From NCBI GenBank assembly GCA_002355935.1, contig AP017895.1, positions 1,116,001 to 1,180,000 of the forward strand: 64,000 nt of DNA, written 5' to 3'. Positions 28,243-37,677 of this stretch are shown here, one piece after another (the stretch's first letter is position 1; the number at the start of each line of letters is the position of its first letter). A program made the translations under genes and the position numbers. Origin of the DNA: Rothia aeria. GTDB lineage: Bacteria; Actinomycetota; Actinomycetes; Actinomycetales; Micrococcaceae. Below the pieces are notes generated by a model, which was not told the DNA's origin, made no database searches, and worked only from the letters and a program-made list of their open reading frames with translations.

Positions 28243-30456
28243 GTGGAAGGTCCCGAAATCCAATTTTCCGAGGTCGAAATCGACAACGGTGTGTACGGTA
28301 AACGTCATGTGCGTTTTGAAACTGGCCGCCTCGCCAAGCAGGCGGCGGGCTCCGTGCTTGTCACCATTGACGACGAAACCACCCTGCTCTCTGCAACCGC
28401 TGTGGGGAAGTCACCGCGTGAAGGCTTTGACTTCTTCCCGCTGACTGTGGATGTTGAAGAGCGCATGTATGCTGCCGGTAAGATTCCCGGCTCGTTCTTC
28501 CGCCGTGAAGGGCGCCCCGCAACTGAGGCCGTGCTCGCTGCACGTCTGATTGACCGCCCGCTGCGCCCCGCCTTTACCAAGGGTATCCGCAATGAGGTGC
28601 AGGTTGTCGTAACCGTTCTGACCGTTGAACCGGACGAAATCTACAACACCTTCGCCATTAACGCTGCTTCCGCCTCAACCTCGCTTTCGGGCGCACCGTT
28701 TACCGGGCCTATCGGCGGTGTGCGTATGGCTCTTATTGACGGGCAGTGGGTGTGCTTCCCCAAGTACTCTCAGCTGGAAAACGCCGTATTCGATATGGCT
28801 GTGGCCGGTCGCATCGTGACCAAGGCCGACGGCAGCGAAGACGTTGCGATCATGATGGTAGAGGCAGAGGCAACCGATAACTCCTGGAAGCTCATTAAGG
28901 AAGACGGCCATACTGCCCCCACCGAAGAGATCGTAGCCGAAGGTTTGGAGGCTGCGAAGCCCTTTATTGCTGCTCTGTGCAAGGCTCAGGCTGACCTTGT
29001 GGAGCGCGCCGGTAAACCCGCCCTGGAGCTTCCCTACTTCGGCGGACACGGTGAAGACGTTGATACCGCCGTGAAAGACTTCGCGGGCAAGCGCCTCGTG
29101 GAGGTTTACTCCATCGCGGGTAAGCAGGAGCGTGAAGCCGCTGCCGCGGAGCTTGAATCCGAGCTGATGGAAGCCCTCACCGGGGAAGGCAAAGAGTTTG
29201 AGGAGCGCGCTAACGAGGTTTCAGTAGCGTTTGCGGCTCTCACCAAACACACCGTGCGCCAGCGCATCCTCACCGAACAGGTGCGCATTGACGGTCGCGG
29301 GCTCACCGATATTCGCCAGCTGACCGCCGAAGTTGAGGTGCTGCCGCGCGTGCACGGTTCGGCAATTTTCGAGCGCGGCGAAACCCAGATTATGGGCGTG
29401 ACCACCTTGAATATGCTCAAGCTGGAGCAGCAGCTCGATTCACTGCACCCGGTCAAGTCCAAGCGGTACATTCACCACTACAACTTCCCGCCGTACTCCA
29501 CTGGTGAGACCGGCCGTGTTGGTTCGCCCAAGCGCCGCGAAATCGGCCATGGTGCGCTCGCAGAACGCGCACTGACCCCGGTGCTGCCCTCGCGTGAGGA
29601 ATTCCCCTACGCGATCCGCCAGGTCTCTGAGGCCTTGGGCTCGAACGGCTCCACGTCGATGGGGTCGGTCTGCGCTTCAACCCTGTCGCTGCTCAATGCC
29701 GGTGTGCCCCTGCGCGCACCTGTTGCGGGTATCGCAATGGGCCTTGTCTCTGACGAGGTTGATGGCGAAACCCGTTACGCCGCGCTGACCGATATTCTGG
29801 GTGCTGAAGATGCCCTGGGCGATATGGACTTCAAGGTCGCCGGTACCAGCGAGTTCGTGACCGCTATTCAGCTGGACACCAAGCTTGATGGTATTCCTGC
29901 ATCGGTGTTGGCAGGTGCACTGACCCAGGCACGCGAGGCTCGCCTGCATATCCTGGAGGTGCTCACCGCAGCTATTGATGCACCCGATGAGATGAGTGAG
30001 TTCGCGCCGCGCATCATTTCGGTGAAGGTTCCGGTCGCTAAGATTGGTGAGGTGATCGGCCCGAAGGGTAAGACCATTAACCAGATTCAGGAAGATACCG
30101 GTGCCGATATTTCCATTGAGGACGACGGTACTGTGTTTATTGGCGCGACCGATGGGCCCTCTGCTGAGGCTGCCCGCACGGCGATTAACGCCATCGCGAA
30201 CCCGCAGGTTCCCGAGATGGGTGAGCGCTACCTGGGCACCGTGGTGAAGCTGACTGATTTTGGTGCGTTCATCTCTCTCACCCCCGGCAAGGACGGGCTG
30301 ATGCACATTTCTGAGATGCGTAAGCTCAACGGCGGTAAGCGCGTGGTAGACACCGAGGATGTGCTGTCGGTGGGGCAGAAGGTGCAGGTTGAGATCACTA
30401 AGATTGACGACCGCGGCAAGCTTTCGCTCTCCCCAGTGGTTGATGACGCCCAGTAG
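28243..30456 (+). CDS. pnp: Polyribonucleotide nucleotidyltransferase (PNPase)
   Basis: Phosphorolytic 3'-5' exoribonuclease of the RNA degradosome. 737 residues: two RNase PH domains (first from [20 protein letters not shown], second from [20 protein letters not shown]), a helical domain between, a KH domain ([20 protein letters not shown]) and a C-terminal S1 domain ([20 protein letters not shown]). GTG 28243 follows AGAAGGAACC; the upstream ATG-type start at 28171 is in the leader. Confidence 0.97.
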   Translation: MEGPEIQFSEVEIDNGVYGKRHVRFETGRLAKQAAGSVLVTIDDETTLLSATAVGKSPREGFDFFPLTVDVEERMYAAGKIPGSFFRREGRPATEAVLAARLIDRPLRPAFTKGIRNEVQVVVTVLTVEPDEIYNTFAINAASASTSLSGAPFTGPIGGVRMALIDGQWVCFPKYSQLENAVFDMAVAGRIVTKADGSEDVAIMMVEAEATDNSWKLIKEDGHTAPTEEIVAEGLEAAKPFIAALCKAQADLVERAGKPALELPYFGGHGEDVDTAVKDFAGKRLVEVYSIAGKQEREAAAAELESELMEALTGEGKEFEERANEVSVAFAALTKHTVRQRILTEQVRIDGRGLTDIRQLTAEVEVLPRVHGSAIFERGETQIMGVTTLNMLKLEQQLDSLHPVKSKRYIHHYNFPPYSTGETGRVGSPKRREIGHGALAERALTPVLPSREEFPYAIRQVSEALGSNGSTSMGSVCASTLSLLNAGVPLRAPVAGIAMGLVSDEVDGETRYAALTDILGAEDALGDMDFKVAGTSEFVTAIQLDTKLDGIPASVLAGALTQAREARLHILEVLTAAIDAPDEMSEFAPRIISVKVPVAKIGEVIGPKGKTINQIQEDTGADISIEDDGTVFIGATDGPSAEAARTAINAIANPQVPEMGERYLGTVVKLTDFGAFISLTPGKDGLMHISEMRKLNGGKRVVDTEDVLSVGQKVQVEITKIDDRGKLSLSPVVDDAQ

Positions 30457-30484
30457 TATGCCCGCTGCGGCACTCTAACTGGCG

Positions 30485-30540
30485 AGGATGCGTCTTCCGC
30501 ACGGCGCCCCGGGTTCGGGGCCCGGTGGGAGGCGCATCCT
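30485..30540 (+). terminator. Hairpin after pnp
   Basis: AGGATGCG (30485-30492) pairs with CGCATCCT (30533-30540), with TCTTCC/GGGAGG and a GCCCC/GGGGC arm inside. It lies 28 nt after the pnp stop. Only TTCG follows, so termination may be partial. Confidence 0.55.
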
Positions 30541-30595
30541 TCGCGTATATTTGTGTGTGGTTCATATTGTTCGTGAGGTAAGGACTGACTTTTTC

Positions 30596-31927
30596 ATGGC
30601 TATTAGCCTTCCTGTGGTGCCCGGTGAAATCGCTGAGGAGCTTGATTATGAGCGTGGCCGCCTGATTTTTGCTGGTGCTGATTCGAATGAGGTGCGCCGT
30701 TCCATCCTGCCCGGCGGGGTGCGTGTCATCACCGAACGTATGCCGGGCACTCGGGGCGTTTCGATCGGTTTCTGGGCGGGGGTTGGTTCTCGGGACGAGG
30801 CCCCGGGCATGTTGGGGTCTACCCATTTTTTGGAGCACCTGCTTTTTAAAGGCACGGCTTCGCGCACGGCGCTGGATATTGCACAGGCGTTTGATGAGGT
30901 GGGCGGCGAGTCAAACGCCCTCACCGCGAAGGAACACACCTGCTACTATGCGCGCGTACTTGACGACGACGTGCCAATGGCGATTGATGTGCTGGCGGAT
31001 ATGGTCAGTAACGCCCTGCTGGATCCTGAGCATTTGGAGCAGGAGCGCGGGGTGATTCTGGAAGAGCTGGCGATGGATCAGGACGACCCGACCGATGTTG
31101 CCTTCGAGAATTTTGTGGAACAGCTGATGGGTGATAACCCGCTGGGCCGCCCGATTGGTGGCACTCCGCAGGAGATTATGCAGGTTCCGAGGGAGGCGGT
31201 GTGGGAGCATTACAAGCAGTATTACACGCCGGATCGACTGGTTGTTTCAGCGGCTGGGTCGCTGGAGCACTCGCGTATTGTGAACCTGGTACTGGATGCG
31301 CTCACCCGCTCCGGCTGGAACCTTCGCGAGGGTGTGGCTCCGGCGCCGCGCCGTGTGCGCACCGAAAGCGGTATCGTTCCGTTCTCTGAGCTGCGTGAAG
31401 TCCAGAAGGGCTTCGAGCAGACCAATATTGTGATGGGCTGCCCGAGTATTATTGCGGGGGATGAGCGACGCTACGCGATGAGCGTGTTGTCGAGTGCTTT
31501 TGGGGCGGGTATGTCTTCACGGCTTTTCCAGGAGATCCGCGAGAAACGCGGGCTGGCGTACAGCACGTTCGCGTTCTCAGGTGCCTACTCCGATGCGGGG
31601 TATTTCGGCATGTACGCCGGGTGCCTGCCCGCTAAAACCGAGCAGGTGTGTGAGCTCTTGCAGTATGAGTTTGATAAGTTGGTGTTCGCAGGAATTACCG
31701 CAGAAGAACTCAGCAAAGTACGCGGGCAGCTGGCTGGTTCAACTGTTCTGGGCAGTGAGGACTCGGGCTCCCGCATGTCCCGTCTGGGGCACGCGGAACT
31801 GGAGTCGGGCCGGTTTACGAGCACTGATGAGTTACTTCAGAAGATCCGCGCGGTCACCCTTGAGGATGTGCACGGCCTCGCCAGGTATCTGGGGCAGCAG
31901 CAGATGATCACCACAATTGTGCGCTGA
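30596..31927 (+). CDS. pepR: M16-family zinc metallopeptidase
   Basis: Insulinase/processing-peptidase fold. The inverted zinc motif HFLEH is at residues 77-81 (THFLEHLLFKGTASRTAL), with the second-shell Glu in ESNALTAKEHTCYYARV downstream, and the C-terminal M16 domain around REIREKRGLAYSTFAFSG. 443 residues. Its place after pnp is typical of Gram-positives. The cellular substrate is unknown. ATG 30596 has AAGGA upstream with a longish gap. Confidence 0.9.
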   Translation: MAISLPVVPGEIAEELDYERGRLIFAGADSNEVRRSILPGGVRVITERMPGTRGVSIGFWAGVGSRDEAPGMLGSTHFLEHLLFKGTASRTALDIAQAFDEVGGESNALTAKEHTCYYARVLDDDVPMAIDVLADMVSNALLDPEHLEQERGVILEELAMDQDDPTDVAFENFVEQLMGDNPLGRPIGGTPQEIMQVPREAVWEHYKQYYTPDRLVVSAAGSLEHSRIVNLVLDALTRSGWNLREGVAPAPRRVRTESGIVPFSELREVQKGFEQTNIVMGCPSIIAGDERRYAMSVLSSAFGAGMSSRLFQEIREKRGLAYSTFAFSGAYSDAGYFGMYAGCLPAKTEQVCELLQYEFDKLVFAGITAEELSKVRGQLAGSTVLGSEDSGSRMSRLGHAELESGRFTSTDELLQKIRAVTLEDVHGLARYLGQQQMITTIVR

Positions 31928-31961
31928 CAGATTTTGCTGTTCCGGTTGGTTGAAGGACGCC

Positions 31962-31967
31962 TATAAT
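31962..31967 (+). promoter_or_regulatory. Candidate -10 box of the Imm10-like gene
   Basis: TATAAT exactly, 37 nt before the ATG at 32005. No good -35 at 16-18 nt; TTGCTG at 31934-31939 is too far. The box suggests separate transcription from pepR. Confidence 0.4.
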
Positions 31968-32004
31968 TTTTGGTAGCGAGAGTTTGGTGGGAGCAGCTGG
32001 TGTC

Positions 32005-32370
32005 ATGATTGAGCCTCACTCCATAGAGTACAGCCCCTCAAATGAGGACGGGTTGGCGTACGTTTATTTCTCGTATGGGCAGCACGAGTACTTCACACTT
32101 GCACGTACTCCTGAGGAGGAACCCGTCATCTACTTAGAGCGTAATGACCAGTCGCTCGCTCTTGAGAGCAATAACGTGTCCTACACGCTCAGCGGCAACA
32201 CGGTGGTGTTCACCATGGGGGAGGATATTCAGCAGGCGCTGCAGGTTGGGTCTGTCCTGGAGGTGCTGGTGAATCTTGACGACCGGCACCTGCCGGAATT
32301 CCGTAGGGCGCTGGCCGCTATTTTCCCGGTGGCGCGCTCGTCGCAGGGCGCCGAGCATCCCGACCGATAG
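32005..32370 (+). CDS. Imm10-like immunity-family protein
   Basis: 121 residues. The segment YFTLARTPEEEPVIYLERND, followed by a beta-rich middle and a C-terminal ...LPEFRRALAAIF, fits the layout of the Imm10 family: a substrate-like beta start, YVE/YLE-type strand, then a helix ending in L--IF. Such proteins guard against polymorphic toxins, often as orphans away from a toxin. No toxin gene is visible nearby. ATG 32005 is chosen over GTG 31984, which lacks a ribosome site. Assignment is from memory of the family pattern. Confidence 0.5.
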   Translation: MIEPHSIEYSPSNEDGLAYVYFSYGQHEYFTLARTPEEEPVIYLERNDQSLALESNNVSYTLSGNTVVFTMGEDIQQALQVGSVLEVLVNLDDRHLPEFRRALAAIFPVARSSQGAEHPDR

Positions 32371-32390
32371 CCGATAGCGGGTCAGCCTCA

Positions 32391-32418
32391 CCTGCTGGAA
32401 AGACCGGATGTCAGCAGG
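32391..32418. terminator. Hairpin between two convergent genes
   Basis: CCTGCTG (32391-32397) pairs with CAGCAGG (32412-32418), filling the gap between the Imm10-like stop and the end of the reverse-strand gene at 32419. It may stop transcription from either side. Confidence 0.4.
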
Positions 32419-33384
32419 CTATGGTGTGGCTAAGAAATCCAAAAGCTGCCGGTGCAGTGTCTCGGCGGGGTACTCGTCCGAGATGAGGCGCCGTAAGGCG
32501 GCAAGGATGCGTTCCTGCGGCTTTCGACTAAAGAACAGCTCGTACTGTGCGCGGGCAATGCGGGCAGCAAGATCAACTTGAGAGTATGCGGGACTGCTTA
32601 ATTCACCAAGCGTGTCTGCGAGAATGCTGTACTTCTGCAGGAGCTGCTCGCTGTCGCTGAACACATCATTCTCGTGGGTACGGTACACCTGGTGCCACCC
32701 CAGCCGGGGGAGAGCAACCGGCTCCACTACGGTCTCTGAGCCTATTTCCTGAAGGAAAGAACGCAGATCATCCACGGGCCAGGTGACGTGTTCAAGAAGA
32801 CGTACACCAAGGTCTGTGAAGAACGCCAGATCTTTACCCCGATCCGCCAGCTCGCGGCAGAGGTCCCGTAGTTTAAGCAGACACGCATGCCGATCAAGGT
32901 AATCTTGAAGATCACCTGTGAGGTCTTCAACCGAATAATCTTTTCCCACAAGCCCCTCAACCGCACAGGTAACACGCCTGCGCGGGTCTGGCTCAAAATA
33001 CGAGCTGTAGTGGGCATTGACGATTTTCCACAGGATGCGAAGATCATATCCTGTCAGGGTCGTATCTTTTGGAGCGGCAGTAGATATGTGGCGGGAAGTT
33101 ACCGCCTCATCGAAAGCTTCCAGAAGTATGGAATATTTGCCCATGAGCCATTCGCTTTCCAGAAACTTTGGGTTTGTGCGGAGCTTGGCAGGATCGCGTG
33201 GGGCTGCCATATCTTCGGGCTCTAGACCCCGCATAAAAGCCTTAACATCCCAACCGTGCTGTGGAGACCGCGCAAGCAGACGAAGACAGAGACTTATGTA
33301 GAAACTAAAGTCTTCTTCATGCTCTACAAGTTCTTGAAGGAGAGACTCCAATATATCGTGTGATGTTTCCTGCTGTGGCTCCAT
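32419..33384 (-). CDS. Uncharacterised protein with two tandem helical domains
   Basis: 321 residues, mostly helical, acidic, no signal peptide or membrane segment. The protein is an internal duplication. The first half has FYISLCLRLLARSPQHGWDV, LMGKYSILLEAF, VNAHYSSYFEPDPRRRV and SVEDLTGDLQDYL. The second half has FFTDLGVRLLEHVTWPVDDL, LLQKYSILADTL, ARAQYELFFSRKPQERI and PAETLHRQLLDFL, in the same order and spacing of about 155 residues. No family recognised. ATG 33384 has AGAAGGATT upstream. It is divergent from the orphan at 33531. Confidence 0.8.
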   Translation of the reverse strand: MEPQQETSHDILESLLQELVEHEEDFSFYISLCLRLLARSPQHGWDVKAFMRGLEPEDMAAPRDPAKLRTNPKFLESEWLMGKYSILLEAFDEAVTSRHISTAAPKDTTLTGYDLRILWKIVNAHYSSYFEPDPRRRVTCAVEGLVGKDYSVEDLTGDLQDYLDRHACLLKLRDLCRELADRGKDLAFFTDLGVRLLEHVTWPVDDLRSFLQEIGSETVVEPVALPRLGWHQVYRTHENDVFSDSEQLLQKYSILADTLGELSSPAYSQVDLAARIARAQYELFFSRKPQERILAALRRLISDEYPAETLHRQLLDFLATP

Positions 33385-33530
33385 AGAATCCTTCTGATAT
33401 TGGGTGTAGGGGTGGTGCTTTGCAGAGAGTATCGTGTGCAGTTTTCACGAGTTTCTCATGCGAAGATTCCTCCCTGCTTCACTTTACCCTTGTGCTAAAG
33501 TTGAGGGAATTCGCGAAAGGAACCCCCGCT

Positions 33531-33974
33531 ATGTTCACTATCGTTGTCCCTCCCGACTACGCCGAAGAACTACAGCAAATCTGCACTCTAGATGCATCAC
33601 AACGTGAGAAACTCATCAGCCTTTTAGCATTGGCGTGGCTTGACTGGAAACGGCAGCACCTTTCAGCGCTTGAGGTGGCTGAGGATATTGTGCGTATAGT
33701 GCGTGAGCAAGAAATCTTCTCCCACCCCGAACGTCTCCAGCAGTGGGCAGAGCACATGGACGAGATGTACCTTGAGGAGCTCGACGCCGATAAACCGTAC
33801 GATATTGTACAACCGCTTTTCTACCGTGCCCGGTTTGCCGCCTCTTTATCGTATGCTCAAGACGCTCTTACGGAGGATAAAAGCCTGGATTATCTGCTCT
33901 ACGAATACTCCTTCTCACAGGAGACCGGCACCGATCACCTGATGCTTCATGCACTTCACACCGTGCGCGGCTAG
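33531..33974 (+). CDS. Uncharacterised cytoplasmic protein
   Basis: 147 residues, helical and acidic, with WLDWKRQHLSALEVAEDIVR near residues 38-57 and no membrane segment. ATG 33531 follows GAAAGGAACC, so the upstream in-frame part from 33420 is probably not translated. TAAAGT at 33496-33501 may be the -10 box. It is divergent from the duplicated protein at 32419 with 146 nt between. No family recognised. Confidence 0.65.
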   Translation: MFTIVVPPDYAEELQQICTLDASQREKLISLLALAWLDWKRQHLSALEVAEDIVRIVREQEIFSHPERLQQWAEHMDEMYLEELDADKPYDIVQPLFYRARFAASLSYAQDALTEDKSLDYLLYEYSFSQETGTDHLMLHALHTVRG

Positions 33975-34019
33975 GCACCCTATTTTCACCGCCCCACACT
34001 ACACACAACACCCACCGCG

Positions 34020-34025
34020 TATACT
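34020..34025 (+). promoter_or_regulatory. -10 box of a likely leaderless transcript
   Basis: TATACT ends 8 bases before the ATG at 34034. Transcription from it would begin at or within a base or two of the start codon. No ribosome site precedes that ATG, which agrees with leaderless translation, common in actinobacteria. Confidence 0.5.
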
Positions 34026-34033
34026 GGGGCCTC

Positions 34034-34627
34034 ATGAACCTGTTGCCAGAAGCTAACCTGCTGTACCAGGAAATCAACGACGCCACAACGAACGCTGAGA
34101 TGCGCGCCAAAGGGTACACGCCGGTGTACACCGCTACCGCAGCAGCACGCATTATGCTGGTGGGGCAAGCACCCGGCAGGATTGCGCAACAAACCCACAA
34201 ACCCTGGAATGACGCCAGCGGGCGGCTGCTGAGGCAATGGCTGGGTGTTACTGATAACGAGTTCTACAACCCGGACCTTTTCGCGCTTACCCCCATGGAC
34301 TTCTACTATCCGGGTAAAGGCAAACATGGGGACAAACCGCCGCGCAAAGAATTTGCCCCCACCTGGCACCCGCGGCTGCGTGAGCTCATGCCGCAGGTGC
34401 GGCTCACCATTCTCGTCGGCTCGTACGCGCAGCGCTACTACCTTGGTACCGGCGCTAAGAAAAACCTGGCCGAAACCGTCGCCGACTATGAACAGTACCT
34501 CCCCGCCCAGCTGCCGCTGGTGCACCCCTCGCCACTGACCATTGGCTGGCGCAAACGCAACCTGTGGTTCGAAGACGAAGTGATTCCCGCCGCGAAAGAG
34601 CTGGTGCGCAGCATCATTGACCAGTAG
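34034..34627 (+). CDS. Uracil-DNA glycosylase family protein
   Basis: Member of the UDG fold that removes deaminated or mismatched bases from DNA. MLVGQAPGRIAQQTHKPWND is motif 1 (GQAPG), followed by GRLLRQWLG; LVHPSPLTIGW is the C-terminal DNA-intercalation motif HPSP. 197 residues. It is the type usually named only uracil-DNA glycosylase family; exact substrate uncertain. It ends before a bidirectional hairpin shared with the reverse-strand oatA-like gene. Confidence 0.85.
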   Translation: MNLLPEANLLYQEINDATTNAEMRAKGYTPVYTATAAARIMLVGQAPGRIAQQTHKPWNDASGRLLRQWLGVTDNEFYNPDLFALTPMDFYYPGKGKHGDKPPRKEFAPTWHPRLRELMPQVRLTILVGSYAQRYYLGTGAKKNLAETVADYEQYLPAQLPLVHPSPLTIGWRKRNLWFEDEVIPAAKELVRSIIDQ

Positions 34628-34672
34628 CGGCGGCGTTGCCTGCCATCACCTGCCGGTGAAGCCCCATACTAC

Positions 34673-34740
34673 GGTGGGCGGTGCGGCCCCTGATACATCC
34701 GATCAGTAAAGCCGAACCGCCCACACCTTTAAGCTTGTCC
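34673..34740. terminator. Bidirectional terminator between convergent genes
   Basis: GGTGGGCGGT-CGGC (34673-34686) pairs with GCCG-ACCGCCCACACC (34711-34737), with CTGAT/ATCAG inside. TTTAAG follows on the + side. It lies between the ends of the UDG gene and the acyltransferase gene and probably serves both. Confidence 0.6.
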
Positions 34741-34741
34741 T

Positions 34742-36695
34742 TTAAGACTGTGCTTTTGCTACCGCCTCAGTTATCACGCGCGCATAGATAACCTGCCCCG
34801 ACAAATCCGGATGCACCCCGTCGGAGGTCATGAGCGTCGGATTTTTCTGCAGCTCCTCACGGATTGTGCTGTTCCAGTCGGCCAGCACCACACGCGAAGA
34901 GTTCTTCTGGGCAAACTCGCGAATGATACTGTTCGAGTTTTCAATCCACGTCAGATTACTAGGGCCGAACCCTGTCACCACCACCAGTTTGCTGTCCTGC
35001 GGCAGGGTCTCAAGAATCTGCTCCAGCTGCCCCGGGGCGAACGTTGAGTTAGCGGCCACAGAAATTACCACGGTCTTGCGCAGCTGACCGTTGGAGGCCA
35101 TTGACTTCACTATCGGGATCACTTTATCAATGGTGCGGCCTTCTTCAGCGTCCACCTGAGCATCGGGCATCGTATCGTATAGGTCGGGTTGGGTTGCCAC
35201 CACAATCGAATCACCAATAATGGTGACCTGTGAAGAATCAACCTTCGGCTGCGAATCCCCGGAAGGTCCGGGGGAGGGCGCCGCGGAAGGATCCTGCGAC
35301 TGCTGCGGGTCGGCCGCGGCGCTGGCGGAGGCAGACGCACGGGCCTCCTTCTTCGCCTGCAGCCGCTCCTGGGCGGCCTTCTTACCGTTCTCCACAGCGG
35401 TTTGTGCACTGGTCATCTGCGGTGCACTGTGCACCGCCATTGCGGTGCTGGCAAAGCACGCTCCGATCACGGCCACAGTAATAGAGAGCGGTACAAGTTT
35501 CATCCGGTCGGTGCGTAGCCACTGCCACACCATGCGTGCACACCCGCGGAACCCATAGCGGCGTACCGGTGTCTCAACAAAACGGTACGACAGCTCTGCC
35601 ACCGCTAACGTCAACGCCAGCACCAGCAGATTAATCAGGGGAGAACGATCGGGCCCATACAAGTAATGAGCAATGACCGCCAGCGGCCAATGCCACAGGT
35701 ACAGCCCGTACGAACGCTGGCCAATCCACAGAAGCGGCGGGAAAGACAGCACCTTACGCAGCAGCTCAGAGGCGCCCGCCACCATATCGGGCAGCATCCC
35801 CTGAATCACACCGATCGTCAGCAAAGAAGCGCCAAACAGCCCCAAGGGATGAAGAACTTCGCCGACTCGTGAGCGAGCACAGCATAGGGGATGAGCGCAA
35901 ATAGGCACACCCAGCTGATGAGCACCCGCGCAAACGTGACCATGCCGTAAGGGCGGGACACCGTGTAGAGCACGTGCTTATCCGTGGGCGGGTACAGCGA
36001 CCAGGGCACCGCAAACGCCAGCAGAACGCCGCTGAGCAGACCGTACATGTGGGTGTCAGTGCCGTAGTACACGCGACTCAATGGCGCTTCGCCAGCAGCC
36101 AGCACCGTGCTGATTGTCAGCGAAAAAACCACTAGGACCCCCACAGCAATGGCGAATAAGCGCCACCTGCGCTGAAGGATAAGGGCCATAGCCACCAGTA
36201 ATAGCGGCCAGATTACATAGAATTGTTCTTCAACCGCCAGCGACCAGAAGTTTGTGAACAGCTGCGGGGAAGTCTGCGTAAAGTAGTCGTTGCCTGAAAG
36301 GATAGAGAGCCAATTAGAGGAGAATGTGGCCGCGCCCAGCACCTGACGGTCAAGGGCCACCCGAATATCGCCCTGCATAATCTGGGTAATGGGGCCCATG
36401 AGAAGAATTACTAGTGCAATAGCCGGGAGCAGACGTCTGGCACGGCGTTTCCAGAACTCCAGCAGGTTAATACGCCCGGTGGTGGCTCCCTCACGCAGCA
36501 GCAGGGCCGTGATCAAATACCCGGAGATGACGAAAAAAATGTCTACACCAATCATGCCCCCGGGACTACCGTGGGCCATAGGTGATACACGATTACCAGA
36601 GACACTGCGATGGCGCGTAAACCATCTAGCCCAGGTAGTATGAACTTTTGATTCCCCTCTTCGGGGGCAATAGCGGAGGCGAAAAGCTGCTTCAT
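34742..36695 (-). CDS. oatA: OatA-type acyltransferase with C-terminal SGNH domain (two frameshifts)
   Basis: Likely moves acetyl groups across the membrane and onto a cell-wall polymer; peptidoglycan O-acetylation gives lysozyme resistance in the OatA family. The membrane acyltransferase-3 part has LDGLRAIAVSLVIVYHLWPT, GVDIFFVISGYLITALLLRE and NFWSLAVEEQFYVIWPLLL. An Ala/Ser/Pro-rich linker follows, then SGNH-type motifs VTIIGDSIVVA and SDGVHPDLSGQVIYA. Frames join by one more C in the + strand C-run 36557-36561 and one more A at 35844-35845, giving about 651 residues. The start is ATG 36695 on the reverse strand (MKQLFASAIAPEEG). Target polymer is inferred. Confidence 0.82.
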
Positions 36696-36894
36696 TGACG
36701 GTGACTACTCCGGGTCAGGTGATGGCGCAATAAATTACTGCTTAATTATAGGGTCGGTTCGTGCGGTTCTTTGCGCTTCCCCCAAGTTTAGGCCAGCTTT
36801 AACGGCTAATATTAAAAATATTAAGGGTACGGGTGCAGTATTTCCTGGGTAACGCCCATAAATACTGTGAGAGAAGGAACAAGGCAGGTAGACA

Positions 36895-37677
36895 GTGGTA
36901 CAACATACCGGTGAGATGACGACTAATAAAATATGGCGCGTGGCGGTGCTCGGTGCGAAAGGACGCATGGGCTCTGAGGCCGTGCGGGCGGTTAATACTG
37001 CCGCCGATATGGACCTTGTGGCAGCGCTGGGCAGCGCAGACCCGCTCACGAAACTACTTGATGTTAAAGCCGACGTCATCATCGACCTCACCGTGCCCAC
37101 CGCAACTGAAGCAAATGTGCGTTTCGCTGTGGAACACGGAATACACGCAGTGGTGGGAACCACCGGGTGGGATGAAGAACGGCTCAGCTCACTGAAGCAG
37201 CTTCTGGGCGAGCACCCCGGTGTGGGCGTGCTCATCGCCCCTAACTTCGCTATCGGCTCGATTCTCGCCACCGAATTTGCGGCCAAAGCCGCCCGGTATT
37301 TTGAATCGGCTGAAATCATTGAAATCCACCACCCAAATAAAGTGGATGCGCCCTCCGGCACCGCCGCACACACCGCCCGGAAAGTGGCTGCCGCTCGAGA
37401 AGCAGCCGGGGTAGGGGCGTCCCCCGACGCGACTGAAACTGACCCGCTAGGATCACGCGGGGCAAAAATTGATGGTATTAGTGTGCACGCGGTGCGGCTG
37501 CGGGGCATGGTCGCTCACCAGGAAATCCTGTTGGGAGACACCGGGCAGCTTTTGACGATCCGGCATGACTCGTTTGACCGTGCCTCCTTCATGCCCGGGG
37601 TGCTGCTGGGTGTGCGAGAGGTTGCCTCCCACCCGGGGCTGAGCGTGGGCCTGGATAACTACCTGGAGCTTTCATGA
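36895..37677 (+). CDS. dapB: 4-hydroxy-tetrahydrodipicolinate reductase
   Basis: NAD(P)H-dependent step of lysine and meso-DAP synthesis after DapA. VAVLGAKGRMGSEAVRAV (about residues 16-33) is the nucleotide-binding motif, VVGTTGWDEE lies near residue 86, and EIIEIHHPNKVDAPSGTA holds the catalytic His and Lys. 260 residues. GTG 36895 follows AGGTAG; the ATG at 36916 has no ribosome site. The next gene overlaps its stop by four bases. Confidence 0.96.
   Translation: MVQHTGEMTTNKIWRVAVLGAKGRMGSEAVRAVNTAADMDLVAALGSADPLTKLLDVKADVIIDLTVPTATEANVRFAVEHGIHAVVGTTGWDEERLSSLKQLLGEHPGVGVLIAPNFAIGSILATEFAAKAARYFESAEIIEIHHPNKVDAPSGTAAHTARKVAAAREAAGVGASPDATETDPLGSRGAKIDGISVHAVRLRGMVAHQEILLGDTGQLLTIRHDSFDRASFMPGVLLGVREVASHPGLSVGLDNYLELS

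Noticed and set aside
31900-36700. Genomic island or prophage remnant
   Set aside because: No integrase, transposase, tRNA or flanking repeats were seen; only less conserved genes.
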